A stretch of DNA of 64,000 bases from the NCBI GenBank assembly GCA_007115705.1, contig QXEO01002089.1, positions 1,179,598 to 1,243,597 on the forward strand, read 5' to 3'. A model generated the notes under the pieces. That model did no database searches. It was given only the letters and a program-made list of their open reading frames with translations, and was not told the origin of the DNA. Shown here piece by piece: positions 21,990 through 33,428 of the stretch. How positions within the stretch are numbered: position 1 is the first letter of the stretch; each line of letters starts with the position of its first letter. A program made the translations under genes and the position numbers. This DNA is from Dactylis glomerata. Lineage: Eukaryota > Streptophyta > Magnoliopsida > Poales > Poaceae.

Positions 21990-24900
21990 TATCCGAATCA
22001 TGGTTTGTCAGTCAAAATGAGGATTTCGTGTGATACTATAATTATTAAGCCACTTGCTGAAAATGCATGTTTGTGCTATCTGTGCGGATCTAATACTGTT
22101 TGAAACAGGTCTTGGTTATCTCAAGGAATTTTGTAACTTGTCTTGGGAATTTTGCTTTTCGGATGACATGACTGGAAGACTGCAAGCGAAAAAGGAAGAG
22201 TGATTCGATACGTTAGTAGTATATATATATAAGAGGTTTGGGTGGATTATGAAATACCTGTATAATTTGGGGCATACGAAACCGAACCACAAGGTACTTT
22301 AGATGTCCTAAGAATTGCAATTCTACTGAAATCTTATTAACTCGCACAACCGAATGATGGCCTACATTTGACTTATTTTGCACCACACACAAGTCGTTGC
22401 AAAAAAGCAGAGGCTACTGGTGGTCTGGAGCTAGAATCTGAAGACGTCGGTGCCGATCTGAAGACCTTGACGCGACGCCGAGGAAGAATATGTAGATGGT
22501 CCAACAGAGGCCAGGTGTATGTTCATGGAACATGGCACACGCCACACCAGGCAACTTCCCCAAGATTGTGACATTACATTGCTGAAAACCCGCTGAATCC
22601 AGACTTTCTGAGTCCTAGTCACATCTACTTTTTATGTGTTAGTGACAGCTGGGAAACTATTACCAACCCTGTACATATCCTAATCCCATGTAGCAGTCGT
22701 TTTGTGTGGGTATGAGATCCCACCCTCTATACACAGGAAGTTTGATCAATGTGTGTGTTTGGTAGCTTGTAGGTGGTCAGGTAGATTCCTAATTGGCTGT
22801 GCGAACGGTAAAGCAGCCCATAGCGAGGCCCAGGGATAAGGCTTGATTCAAGCATTTACATAGACATGGCTATGTGGAATTGTGGATGCAACCCACTTAC
22901 CCACCTACAAGAGGATACCTGACGACAGGTTAGTTTCTCTCTTCTCCCTAAATGTGTTCATCCCTAGTCACTTCTAATTAGCATTAGCACAACCATGCTT
23001 TGAACACGCTATACATAAAAAAGATGCACGACTATGTAAGTTCCATTCCGACAATCAGTACTAAGTTCCGTGAAATCTTCTCAGATCGCCAGCTAAGGAG
23101 CGTTTCTTGACGAATTTCGCAAGATTCATTGCACACATACAAACCTTCGAAATTTCCTTTTAAGAGTAGCTTGACCTCGCTGTTTCGCACAACTCTCGTA
23201 TTGCAAGTTTTTCGTTTTGGTGCTCATACATATATCCAACTGTAGCTTGTATGTAAGGTGAGGTGAGGAAGATGAAGTAGTTCTCTCTCTTACCAAAACG
23301 TGTTCACCTCTAACCACTTCTAATTAGCACAGTCATGCTCCGATTTAAAACAAGCTCTACATGAAAAAGATACACGTCGACGATGGGTTTAATTCCGACC
23401 ATCGGCACCGAGTTTCGCCAACCGTATCTTCGCATATTCATTGTCGTGGGAATGGCCACGGAAGATGCTATCGGGGTTAGCTCATCGATCGGATGGGGCA
23501 AGGAAGTCATGGCCATCTGCGGGTCAAGATGCAAAACACAGGGCGATTTACCCAGAATCGGCCCCCGGAGGGTATAGACCTATGTCCTACTTGTCTAGAT
23601 TAATTTTGGTGGAGAATACAATAGCGACGAGTCCCGGCGCTGGGTGTAAGACTGCCTTTGTGGAATGTATGATGACGAATATCTCTGCTAGTGCTAGGTA
23701 CCGCTAGCGAGGCTACCTTGGCCGTTGGAACTGGAGGAAGTCGAGGAGGGCCAGGCTGCTGCACAACACTCGGCGAGGGGTACATCACCTCCGCCAGACC
23801 ACACGGGCCACGGCAACGTCAGGTCCTCCTTGACAAGGGCGTCCCGGACTTCCAGTCTTCCACCTGCGGTGCTGCTCAATACGGTACTCCGGTCAGGCCT
23901 GCGCGCGCCAATGCGCCATACCGCCCAACTCAGGCGGCCATCGCGAACTCACAGGAGGTTGGACGGTACAGCTTCGACGTGCTAGCCCCAGCGGCGCAGA
24001 CCTGCAAGGTGCCCAGGTCAACAAAGTTTCAGAAGAAGCAATACAAAGCTCGGATATATAAAATGATGTCAAGCTTTTACCTAAAAGACTGTTATTTCCA
24101 AGACGTCATACATCTGAAAGCAGAGATAGCGCATCATATAACATTTCCATTGGAATTGCATTCCGAAGGAATACAGTTCTTTAAGCTGCAGCCAGATCAC
24201 ATACACGCACACAAAAGGCCACAAGTCGCCGCTGGAAAAGCAGAGGCTGATGTAGGCTTCGAGTGGTAATCGGGACACTTCGCTGTCGTTCTGAAGAATT
24301 CAAAGGCAGGTGCCCCAGAAACCTGGCTGCACCCGACGGGCGCCAGGTGTGTGTGTTCACGGAAAATGACGCATGATAAGCGTGAACCTTCTTCTTCTGG
24401 ACTATGGCACTGCATTTACTTGTGCAAAATTAGTGGTAAAGACACCTACGGTGACATTCTCAGTAACTGTATTTAATACTATGCGTCTGGTGGCTCTGAA
24501 GAACGTCCCAGGCTCTGAATTCAGTAATTTCACGTAGGACAGTCGAACAGACCAAAACTCACGTATCGATTGGTTTATTTGAAAACTCACAGACCAATCG
24601 AATTCGTCCTGCATTCGATTGGTATTATATCGGGAACAATGTGCAATGGAGATTTCCAAGGATGAACCTGACGAGTTGGATGGGGTGTTTCATGGTCGAA
24701 ACTAGGCGGATTGACCTAGATCGATCTCCGTTATGTAGGCTTTAATGGTTTTCACTTTGCACTTCAGTGGACATGAAGAACTTTGATCTTCCGGAGGGAC
24801 TTGGGTCTTTTATATGCTCAGCAAATGGATGTTCACATACGAGGGTGTGTGACAAGAATTGCTACCAAATAAGGCCTTGATTCTGTAAACCTGTCACAAA

Positions 24901-25922
24901 TGCAGCAAAGCATACTGATTAACCCTTCTACAAAAGAGCTCAGGCGGGTTAAAGAGAAGTTTTTCAGCAGACAAAACGTTCATTGTCGGAGACCATACTA
25001 GTAGGGTTTTGATAGGATCCATGGCTAGAAGATATGCCCCTTACATAATGTAGTACAGCTAGAACACGCCTCCATGGCAGATGTGTTAGTCGGGACTCTG
25101 TTGAATGTTAATTTTCGCCGGACCCTCACCGGTGATAAATGGTCGACCAGGCTACATTTGGTTCAACGCTCAATGGATATTAACCCCAGTCATGAAACAG
25201 ATGTTCCCCACAGGAATCCTACGCATATGGGCAATTTTCGTTCAAATAGATGTAGACAAGACATGTGATCGATGGTAACAATAGCTTTAGACTGACGTTC
25301 ATATGGAAGCTGTAAATTCTGTTAAAGATCAAAATCTCTGCTTGAACTGAAAGAATTTTTTTAACTAAGATAACTTGGCAGTAAACATGATGTTTTGGTG
25401 ATAAGAATGAAGTAAACTTTTTTTTATGTATCCTTTTGGGATTTGAATGTGGAGGATTATCCATTTGGCTTCCGATCTACTTAACCCACTAACATCTTCA
25501 ATATGTTTGAGAATTGAGGGGGATAAGTAGGAAACTAAAGGCTCAAATTTGGGTTTGTACGCGACGTTGGACTATTTGGAGTTTTCAGGAATTATTATTA
25601 TTTAACTAAGTTTGAATTTCTTACCTTTTGCATGTTATCCACAAGGCTACGCGCTAGATTTGTATTTGATCCTTCACCATGTGGAGGCTCGGAAGCATCT
25701 ATCCTCTGGTGCAAACGGTGATATGGGTCTTTGTTTTACCAATAGTAATTAAACAATAGTATGATTAGTGAGGTATTAGTTCTACAGGTAATCTTTCGTC
25801 CTAGTCTTCTCATTGTTGTTTATCTTTTTATTATGATAGACTGAAAATTATATTAAATGGTTGTATGCATTATTCCGTGCAAAGGTAGGCTGTGTTCTTC
25901 CTTTTCGAAAAGAAATACACAC
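21990..25922. other. Intergenic, no recognised gene
   Basis: Mixed-composition sequence. A GC-rich patch at 23690-24010 gives overlapping frames on both strands (the longest is 192 residues, + 23691-24269) without a recognisable domain. It may be an eroded gene fragment, but nothing names it. Confidence 0.4.
22929..23440 (+). repeat. Diverged direct duplication, about 160 bp per copy
   Basis: 22929-23090 and 23279-23440 share an ordered series of motifs: GTTCATCCCTA or GTTCACCTCTA, CACTTCTAATTAGCA, CATGCT, CATRAAAAAGATRCACG, TTCCGACMATC and GAGTTTC-like. Identity is moderate, so the duplication is old. Confidence 0.55.
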
Positions 25923-25925
25923 TGT

Positions 25926-26286
25926 CACTACATCACGGTAGGCATTTAAGGGCACTCCAATGTGCCCTTGAATCTCAAAAAAATGCCCTCAAAAGTTTTT
26001 AGGGCACTTTAGCAAAGTGCCGAATTTACTCGTGTCTCTAAAAGTTTTTAGGGCACTTTGATCCTAGTGCCCCTAAAAGATTTCAGGGTATTTGTTCAAA
26101 GTGCCCTAAAAACTATTGAGGGCATTCTATCAAAGTGCCCTGAAATCTTTTCAGGGCATTTGATCGAAGTGCCCTGAAAAGTATTGAGGGCATTTAATCA
26201 AAGTGCCCTGAAAGTTTTTAAGGCACTTGGCCGAAATGTCCCAAAAACTTTCTAGGGCACTTCGGCAAAGTGCCCCGAAAAGTTAC
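25926..26286 (+). repeat. CACTA 5' subterminal repeat array
   Basis: Roughly ten copies in both orientations of a 10-16 base motif, AGGGCACTTT / AAAGTGCCCT, alternating with AAAAGTTTTTAGGG-like spacers at a spacing of about 25-35 bases. In characterised CACTA elements such arrays bind the element's own DNA-binding protein; that role is inferred here. Confidence 0.85.
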
Positions 26287-26289
26287 AAA

Positions 26290-27826
26290 ATACCAGCATA
26301 CAAACTGGTATTCAGTTTACATTATTAATAGAAGCATACAGACCAATGGTACCAAAAATACATTCAGAACTGGAATACATAAAGACATAATCTGGGATAC
26401 CATGAATAAAATCTGGGATCCAAGTTACAAACACAGATTACAATAGCTGAATAGAAAAACCATAAAACATTCTGCAAAATAGCTACTGAACTCTATTCTT
26501 ATAAACACATACTAAAATAGAGGCAATATAAGCGTCAAGTCTAAGAAAGGTTGTCAGATACCTGCCAAAACAATAAGATAAGTTCACATGAAGTCTTTAG
26601 AAACATACAAGACATTTTGAAGCTATCAGTAACTTTTAGTAATTAAGTGTAAGAACGTTCTGATCGCTAGAGTTACCACATCAGAGCAAAAGTTAAAGAC
26701 GGTAACCAACGATTGATTGCCTATCAAATTATTCTTCAAAAATCAATAGCACACGGCTAATATTGATAGGCGCAACACTTACTAACAAATTACTAATTTA
26801 TTATCCATACTGTCTAGCAAGGTGAAAGGAAGAATATCGGCATCAGGGTTTACGGTGATTATCTGCAAAAAAAAAGTTTATGGTAACATAGCGAAGCACA
26901 CTGGCATGGTTTTACACTAAACCCTTCCCTTGTAAGTGCTCAGGTATGTAATCAAACAAACTTCTGATCATTTTGGAACTCACCCTTCTCTATTTCCCAC
27001 ATGGCTGTACAGTATAGATATATATACATGGGACGAATGGGCCATAGCTAACTCACGCACTGACATCTCAAATTAGTTGACAGAATCTATGTTATTAAAT
27101 TGCTGAGAACTTAGTAAATTGAGGCTATTTTTTACAATGAATCAGTAAAGGATGAAGCATCACTCTCCATATTTTTTTATCTCAAACAGGCACCATTGCA
27201 TTCTCTGCAATGTAGAGATAAGCACGAAAGTTTCAGTTAACAGCTAAAGCCATGTGCTCCTCATCTTACAAAGATAACAAATCATACACCTACAGCTTGG
27301 AAATAGCTAAACTGAGCATTCTATTTTTTATAAACAAAGAAAACCATGGCTGGGCCTAGAGCCCTTAGACATCAACCTCATATATGGAGAAATGGATTCA
27401 CTGTTTTTTGATACATATGAAGCTACAAGTACCTATTTTTTGAACACACTTAAAAGGGCACAGCAAGAATGCACCACTTATAATTCAGCAGCAATGGTCA
27501 GTAAGAACAAAATGTTAAAGAACATTTCAGAAAAGGCCAAATGTGAGGCAATTTCAGGGAAATGCAAACTAATTCAAGGTCTACACTATAAATTTTACTC
27601 CCGGTATGTTAACTTCTAAATGTGGTTTACTCGGTTACGTAAACAACGATATTATCCAGTATCTACTGAGATGAACTCGGCAACAATTTAGTACATCTAA
27701 ATGGTAACAGCCAAGGTAACCGTGTAGCTCTATGTTGTTAACAATAGGAGGATGGGATCAGGTTGTAGCTGCCGCCACACAAGTAAATGCAGATAGTGCA
27801 AAATTCAATAATATAAGAAGTTTCAC
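26290..27826. other. CACTA interior, AT-rich, no gene recognised
   Basis: No long frame. A 75-codon ORF at 27392-27619 has no recognisable domain. No further pyruvate-kinase exon is seen downstream of the captured one on -. Confidence 0.4.
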
Positions 27827-27990
27827 CTTTGCATGTTCAGAGAAGTTGATGGGAAGCAATTTGGATGATCCGATGATGCCTCCTGGCCCTGGTGAGGGAA
27901 GAGAACAATAAACTGGATATATTGAAGCGAGATAGTGACTTCGCTCTTGTTCACCACTTGCAGCTCCGGGCCAACCGTGTCAAGCATAAC
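27827..27990 (-). pseudogene. Captured exon of a cytosolic pyruvate kinase gene
   Basis: Read on -, the exon begins directly after a TTCTTCTGGATGTAG acceptor and encodes VMLDTVGPELQVVNKSE, a signature of plant cytosolic pyruvate kinase, where the conserved MLDTxGPE belongs to the active-site domain. GQEASS follows in frame, then a +1 shift is needed to read LLPINFSEHAK, after which GTGAAA gives a splice donor. The middle (about residues 22-35) has diverged from the usual sequence. No neighbouring exon is present on either side, so this is a single captured exon with its splice sites, in antisense to the + strand of the CACTA and not a functional gene. Confidence 0.8.
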
Positions 27991-28059
27991 CTACATCCAG
28001 AAGAATGACACAAAAGTCAGGTCAACTCATATACTACCTCTTAAGTCCAGAACCATATA

Positions 28060-28153
28060 CTACCTCTATTCTGTTTTAATGGACACGTCCTGTCAAAAGA
28101 GGACTGCGACAGAGCTGGAGCGAGGTGCGTCGATTATTTGGGAACGGAGGGAC
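28060..28153. mobile_element. Possible decayed Stowaway-like MITE
   Basis: CTACCTCTATTCTG at the left after TA and GGAACGGAGGGAC at the right resemble degenerate Stowaway ends. The right TA is missing and the arms match only over about 12 bases. Confidence 0.35.
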
Positions 28154-28169
28154 AACATTTACTTTGGTA

Positions 28170-28542
28170 TTTGAACACTATTTCTTATCTCTACTACTTA
28201 AAAAGAACGAAGTTGTTTCGTTTTCTGCTCACACGTGTTTCGCTCCTTGATGAAATTCTTCGTCGTCCCGCACGCGGTCAACTGGGCCAAGCCCAACAAT
28301 CTCGTCGGATTGGAAAAGAACCCGGGCACCCAAAACCCTCCTCCGCGTCCACTCCACACCACCCCAGCCGACGTGAGATCTGGAGGGATGCCGCCCGAGA
28401 CGACGGCGAGATCCCGGAGTGATGCCACCGCATATGACGGCGAGATTCGGAGGGAAGGGCCTAAACGATAGAGACAGGAGAAAGGCTATGGTGGCGCCGC
28501 ATGCTCTCTCGTGCACTCTCCGACTGGATCGCCCTCCACCGC
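28170..28542 (+). other. CACTA-carried GC-rich sequence, exon-like
   Basis: GC-rich sequence with ATG-rich frames that continued, before the retroelement inserted, into 45195-45480, which ends at a GCG|GTGAGT donor-like site. A captured 5' exon of an unknown gene is plausible. No protein family is recognised. Confidence 0.35.
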
Positions 28543-28869
28543 TGTCAGGCCCATCTTATCGCCTGCCCAAGATCAACGGTCAAGATCCATCGGCAACAAC
28601 TACCGCAGGACGTTGTCGCCGTTATTACTGTTTACTTGTTACTGTCTAAATGAATATTACTGTGTGAGCGGTCACGTGCTTATAAGAGGGCTGGGCTGTA
28701 GCCTCTCGTCCCTATCTCCAATCTGAATTGCTATGCAAGTAAACATACATACAATGAACAATATACTGGATCTCGATCCCTAGCGAGATTCCTCTCAATT
28801 CCTCGAATTACTGTGTTTTCCTTGTGATTCCTTGTTCAAATCAGTTGGATCCTCATCTGGGGCCTAACA
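28543..28869 (+). repeat. Chromovirus 5' LTR
   Basis: 327 bp. GTGCTTATAAGAGGGC near 28676 is a plausible TATA box with the R region downstream. Confidence 0.9.
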
Positions 28870-28871
28870 AG

Positions 28872-28882
28872 TGGTATCAGAG
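28872..28882 (+). other. Chromovirus primer-binding site
   Basis: TGGTATCAGAG, complementary to the 3' end of initiator tRNA-Met, two bases after the LTR. Confidence 0.8.
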
Positions 28883-29181
28883 ACCAGCGATTTCCTCGGA
28901 GGCGAATCGGGATGTGGAGCTCTGGGGGTTGGGATCTCCGGTGAAATCCCTCCAGATCCACTTCTCTCGCGGCGGCGGGGTGTTTCTCGTTTCCGGTGGC
29001 GGCTTGGCGGCGGCGGCACTGTTCGAGTACAGATCGAGAGGCAGGATTCGGTTTCGGGGAAACATTTTCTCCGCTGTAAAATCCCGGAATCTCGTCTCGA
29101 TCCGTGTACTGGGAGGCGGGCGGCGTTGGGGGCGGTAGAATCACGGCTTTGACGCTTGGCGACCGGCGATCTGCGCTAACC

Positions 29182-31887
29182 ATGACTCGCTCCAAGGCGT
29201 CGGTGGATGGTGACGACCAGCGTCAAGAGTTCCAGTTGCTCAAGCAGGACGTTCAGGAGAATCAGAACGAAATATCGGCAATCCGGGCCGAAATCAGCGC
29301 TGTAAGTATGAAGCAAGACCAATTTAATACTGCTGTGGATGGTATGCAACTTGCTGTCAGTGATCTGAGCTCTCAAATCATGAGTATGTCGGCAACCTTA
29401 CAATCTCTGCGTCTCCCTGCGGGAGCCAAGCAACCTGATCCGCAACAGCCCGAGCGTGCTCTTGACGATCGCACAGCCCTGTCTCCGCGTACGTCCTTGG
29501 ATCAATCTGTTCTGATGCAGAAGCGCATGGAAGTTGAGGCCCTTCGTCGTCAGTTGATGGTAGAGACCGAGATTTCGCGTCGCTATCAATAGAATTTTCC
29601 GAGCACTCGGCCTACTGCTCCACCTGGGTTTGGCCAGCCGAGTTCCTCTCAAGTGTATGCGGCAGCTAATGACAATGATCCCGAAGGACAGTACATTCCT
29701 GACAACCAGCCGAAGAATCCCTGGCACAAGTATGCAAAGGATTATGAACAGGAAATGAGGACACAGTTTCTGAAAAACATGACCAAAGGCCCGCGGCTTG
29801 ACTTCCCTAAGTTTGATGGTGACAAGCCAGTTGAGTGGATTCGTCAGTGTGAAAAATGCTTTCAGATGTCCGCAACTCCTGAGGAATATAAGTTTTCACT
29901 AGCACAAATGTATATCGTTGGCAGAGCAGATGTATGGCTCAGGCATTCAAAAATCCTGAAAAACAATCCAACTTGGCCTAAATTTTGTGAAATGTTACTG
30001 CAACGCTTCTCCTCTCACAGTTCTTACCAGCTAGTTGACAGTTTCAACAGTCTGAAGCAAAATAATCTCTCGGTTACTGAATATGCTGATGCTTTTGAGG
30101 AATTAATGGCCACTGTAAGTGAAGAAAACGCAGCGCTCTCAGAAGGCTGGTTTGTACGTTGTTTTGTGAATGGACTGCGTGATGGCATTAAGTTTCAACT
30201 CGGGCCTTTGCGCCCAACCACACCGACTGATGCATTTTGGCTAGCTAAAGACACTGAACAGAGTCATCCACCTAAGAAGGTGTACAATGCTTATATTCCT
30301 CCATTCCAGCGTTTTAACACAGCATCGGCTACTCCCCCTCAACCAGCTAATTCACAACAGCCTAGAGCAAGAAAGCTAGGAGAATGTTGGAGATGTGGAG
30401 ATAAGTGGGTTCCAGGTCACAGGTGTACCAAAGTACCAACAGTTCATGCTATGCAAGAAGAGCTTGTGGATAACAGTGAAGGCGATCTCACACCTGAAGA
30501 ACTACAGCAGTTCGAGGCTTCAGAATCCCAACCTGATCAGCTGATGTCTATCACATGCCAAGCTTTAGATGCCAATATTCCATCTTCTACACCATGTGTG
30601 TTCATTACTGTTGGCGGCAAACGCACAGTAGCTTTATTAGACTCTGGCAGTACATCAACCTTCATTGATCAACAATTCGCCATCAAAGCCAATTGCCCAT
30701 TGATACCAGCACCTCTCACAGCAGTACAAGTAGCAGGAGGTGGCAGTCTCAGTTCTACTTCTCAGGTACCAGACTGTGCATTCTCCATTGGAAGTTATCA
30801 ATTCTCTCATTCCTTCCGAGCCTTACAACTCCCTGGGCATGATGTGGTATTGGGTTGTGACTGGATGAAATGCTACAGTCCAGTGTCCTTTCACTTTGCC
30901 AAACAAGAGTTTCATATGACAGCCCCTGATGGCACTCTGATGATTCTGCCTACTTGCTCTCCCTCTGATGAGACAGTCACTATCGAAGCTGATAAAATGT
31001 GTAAACTGATCGACAAAGGTGTCAATGGCTATGTGATTCAGCTATATTCTCTGAATTTACCCGAGAACGAGAACCAGGAGCTGAATGACGACATTACCAT
31101 CCTCCTACAACAGTATGGTGATGTGTTTCTTGAACCAACAGACTTGCCTCCATCTCGTGAGTGTGACCATCGCATTCCTTTGGTTGCTGGCGCTACTCCT
31201 CCTCAAATGCGTCCATACCGCATTCCTCACAAGCAGAAGGATGAGCTCGAGAAACAGATCAAACAACTCCTTCAATCCAAGCTGATCCGTCCTAGTCATA
31301 GTCCATACGCCTCTCCAGTCCTATTAGTAAAGAAGAAGGATATATCTTGGCGACTGCGCATCGATTTTCGCAAGCTTAATGCCCAGACAGTCAAGAATAA
31401 GTTTCATGTTCCGGTGATCGAAGACCTCCTGGATGAATTATATGGGGCCAAATTCTTCTCAAAACTCGACTTGAGGTCCGGGTATCATCAAATTTGCATG
31501 CACGAGGACGACATTCACAAAACTGCCTTTAAAACCTATTTTGGCCACTTCGAATATCTTGTTATGCCTTTTGGTCTCTCGAATGCCCCAGCCACATTTC
31601 AAGCTCTCATGAATGAGATTTTTGGTGATTATCTCCGCAAGTTTATTCTGGTTTTCTTCGACGGTATCCTCATATATAGTCAGACCAGAGAGGATCATCT
31701 GCAACATGTCAACATTGCACTGTCTCTCCTGCGTGTCAACCGGCTGTCAGCTAAGATGAGCAAGTGTGTGTTTGGGGTGAGTCAAGTCGAGTACCTTGGC
31801 CATGTCATATCTTCTGAGGGCGTCTCAACTGACCCCTCCAAGATCAGTGCAATTGCAGAATGGGACACTCCACAATCTGTTACTCAG
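29182..31887 (+). pseudogene. Chromovirus gag-protease-RT, 5' part of the broken polyprotein
   Basis: The start at 29182 (MTRSKASVDGDDQ) opens a frame with a coiled-coil-like N-terminus. A TAG stop at 29590-29592 interrupts it, and the same frame continues from 29593 to 31887. Gag capsid motifs follow (PRLDFPKFDGDKPVEW, FVRCFVNGLRDGIKFQL). Next come a knuckle CWRCGDKWVPGHRC (30384-30425) and the protease ALLDSGSTSTFID (30633-30671). RT spans about 31140-31880: SPYASPVLLVKKKD, FFSKLDLRSGYHQI, FGLSNAPATFQ. The catalytic box reads VFFDG where the family has an aspartate pair; the second Asp codon, 31663-31665, is GGT, so the polymerase should be inactive. The frame is cut inside RT by the nested element. 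Confidence 0.9.
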
Positions 31888-33428
31888 TGATGTCTACGCA
31901 CAAGTTTGTTCTTGTAGACAGTGTTGGGCCTCCAAGTGCAGAGGTTTGTAGAGCAGCAGCAAGTTTCCCTTAAGTGAATCACCCAAGGTTTATCGAACTC
32001 AGGGAGGAAGAGGTCAAAGCTATCCCTCTCAAACAACCCTGCAATTACGATACAGAAAGTCTCTTGTGTCCCCAACACACCCAATACACTTGTCAGATGT
32101 ATAGGTGCACTAGTTCGGCGAAGAGATAGTGAAATACAAGTAGTAGTGATGATTATGAGTAGTAAACGTGATCTGAAATAAATATCGCTGCGAGCAAACA
32201 TGTAACAAAACAGGAAGTAAACGGTGTGCAATGCTTGGAAACAAGGCCTAGGGATCATACTTTCACTAGTGGACACACTTCCAACAAATATAACATAATT
32301 GAACAAATAAATAACTTCCCTTCACTATGGTACTCTGAATTACTCTCCTATTGAATAACACTAATCATTGCGTAGGGCTACGAAGCACTCCTCAAAGTTC
32401 ATCAAGTACTTGACAAACACCACTCATAGAGATATCCAAATCAAATCACAACTCAAGATAGATATTATTGCAACTTAGACCAAGTACTAACACGGTGCAC
32501 ACACTGTCAACATTACACCATGAAAGGAGGAATAGATCACTTCAATACTATCATAGTGATAATTATTCTCATAATCCATAAGAGATCACAATCATAGCCT
32601 AGACCAAGTACCACCATGATGCACACACTATCACCGTTACACCATGGCAGGAGGAGTAGATTACTTTAATAACACACTAGAGTACACATAATGAAGAAGA
32701 GTAACATCTACTTATTCAACATGATACAAAGCTCACGATCACATAAAGATCACATCATGGGAGAGAGAGGTGAACCACATAGCTACCGGTAGAGCCCTTA
32801 GCCCCGGGGGAGAACTACTCCCTCCTCATCATAGGAGACAGCAAGGTTGATGGAGATGGCGGTGAGGTCGATGGAGACGGCGAAGACGGCGATGGAGACC
32901 GATGGAGATGGCTCTAGGGGCACTTCCCCGTCCTGGCAGGGTGCCGGAACAGAGATTTCTGTCCCCCGAAATTCGTCGGTGGTGGCGGCGGAACTGCGGA
33001 ACTCTTTCTGGAAAATTGCCGACTCCCTTAGGGTTTTCCGTCCCGAGGCATTATATAGGTGAAGGGGCGTCGTCAGGGGGCAGCCAGGGGCTCCTCACAC
33101 CAGGGTGGCGCGGCCAGGGCCTGGGCCGCGCCACCTATGTGTGAGGGCGGCCTCTGGCCCCCCTCCGGCTCTCTTTTGGTCTTCGGGAAGCTTCCGGGAA
33201 AAATAAGACTTCTGGAACTTGTTTCGTCCAATTCCGAGAATATTTCTTGTCTAGCTTTTCTGAAACACAAAAACAGCAGAAAACAGGGAACTGGCACTGT
33301 GGCGACTTGTTAATAGGTTAGTTCCGGAAAATGCATAAAAGTGCCACGAAGTGTAACGAAACATCGGGTAAATGGTGTAAAAACAAGCATGGAGCATCAA
33401 AAATTATAGATACGTTGGAGACGTATCA
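31888..33428 (-). repeat. 3' LTR of the nested gag-only element
   Basis: 1541 bp. On -, AAGCTTGGGGATAC immediately before it is the likely polypurine tract. It is GC-rich around 32850-33180 and AT-rich elsewhere. Frames here recur in the other LTR and are not genes. Confidence 0.9.

Noticed and set aside
23691..24269. 192-residue frame on +
   Set aside because: No domain, abrupt change in composition along its length, and equal-quality frames on the other strand.
25926..26286. CRISPR-like or satellite array
   Set aside because: Repeats occur in both orientations at irregular spacing next to a CACTA end, as expected of subterminal transposase-binding motifs.
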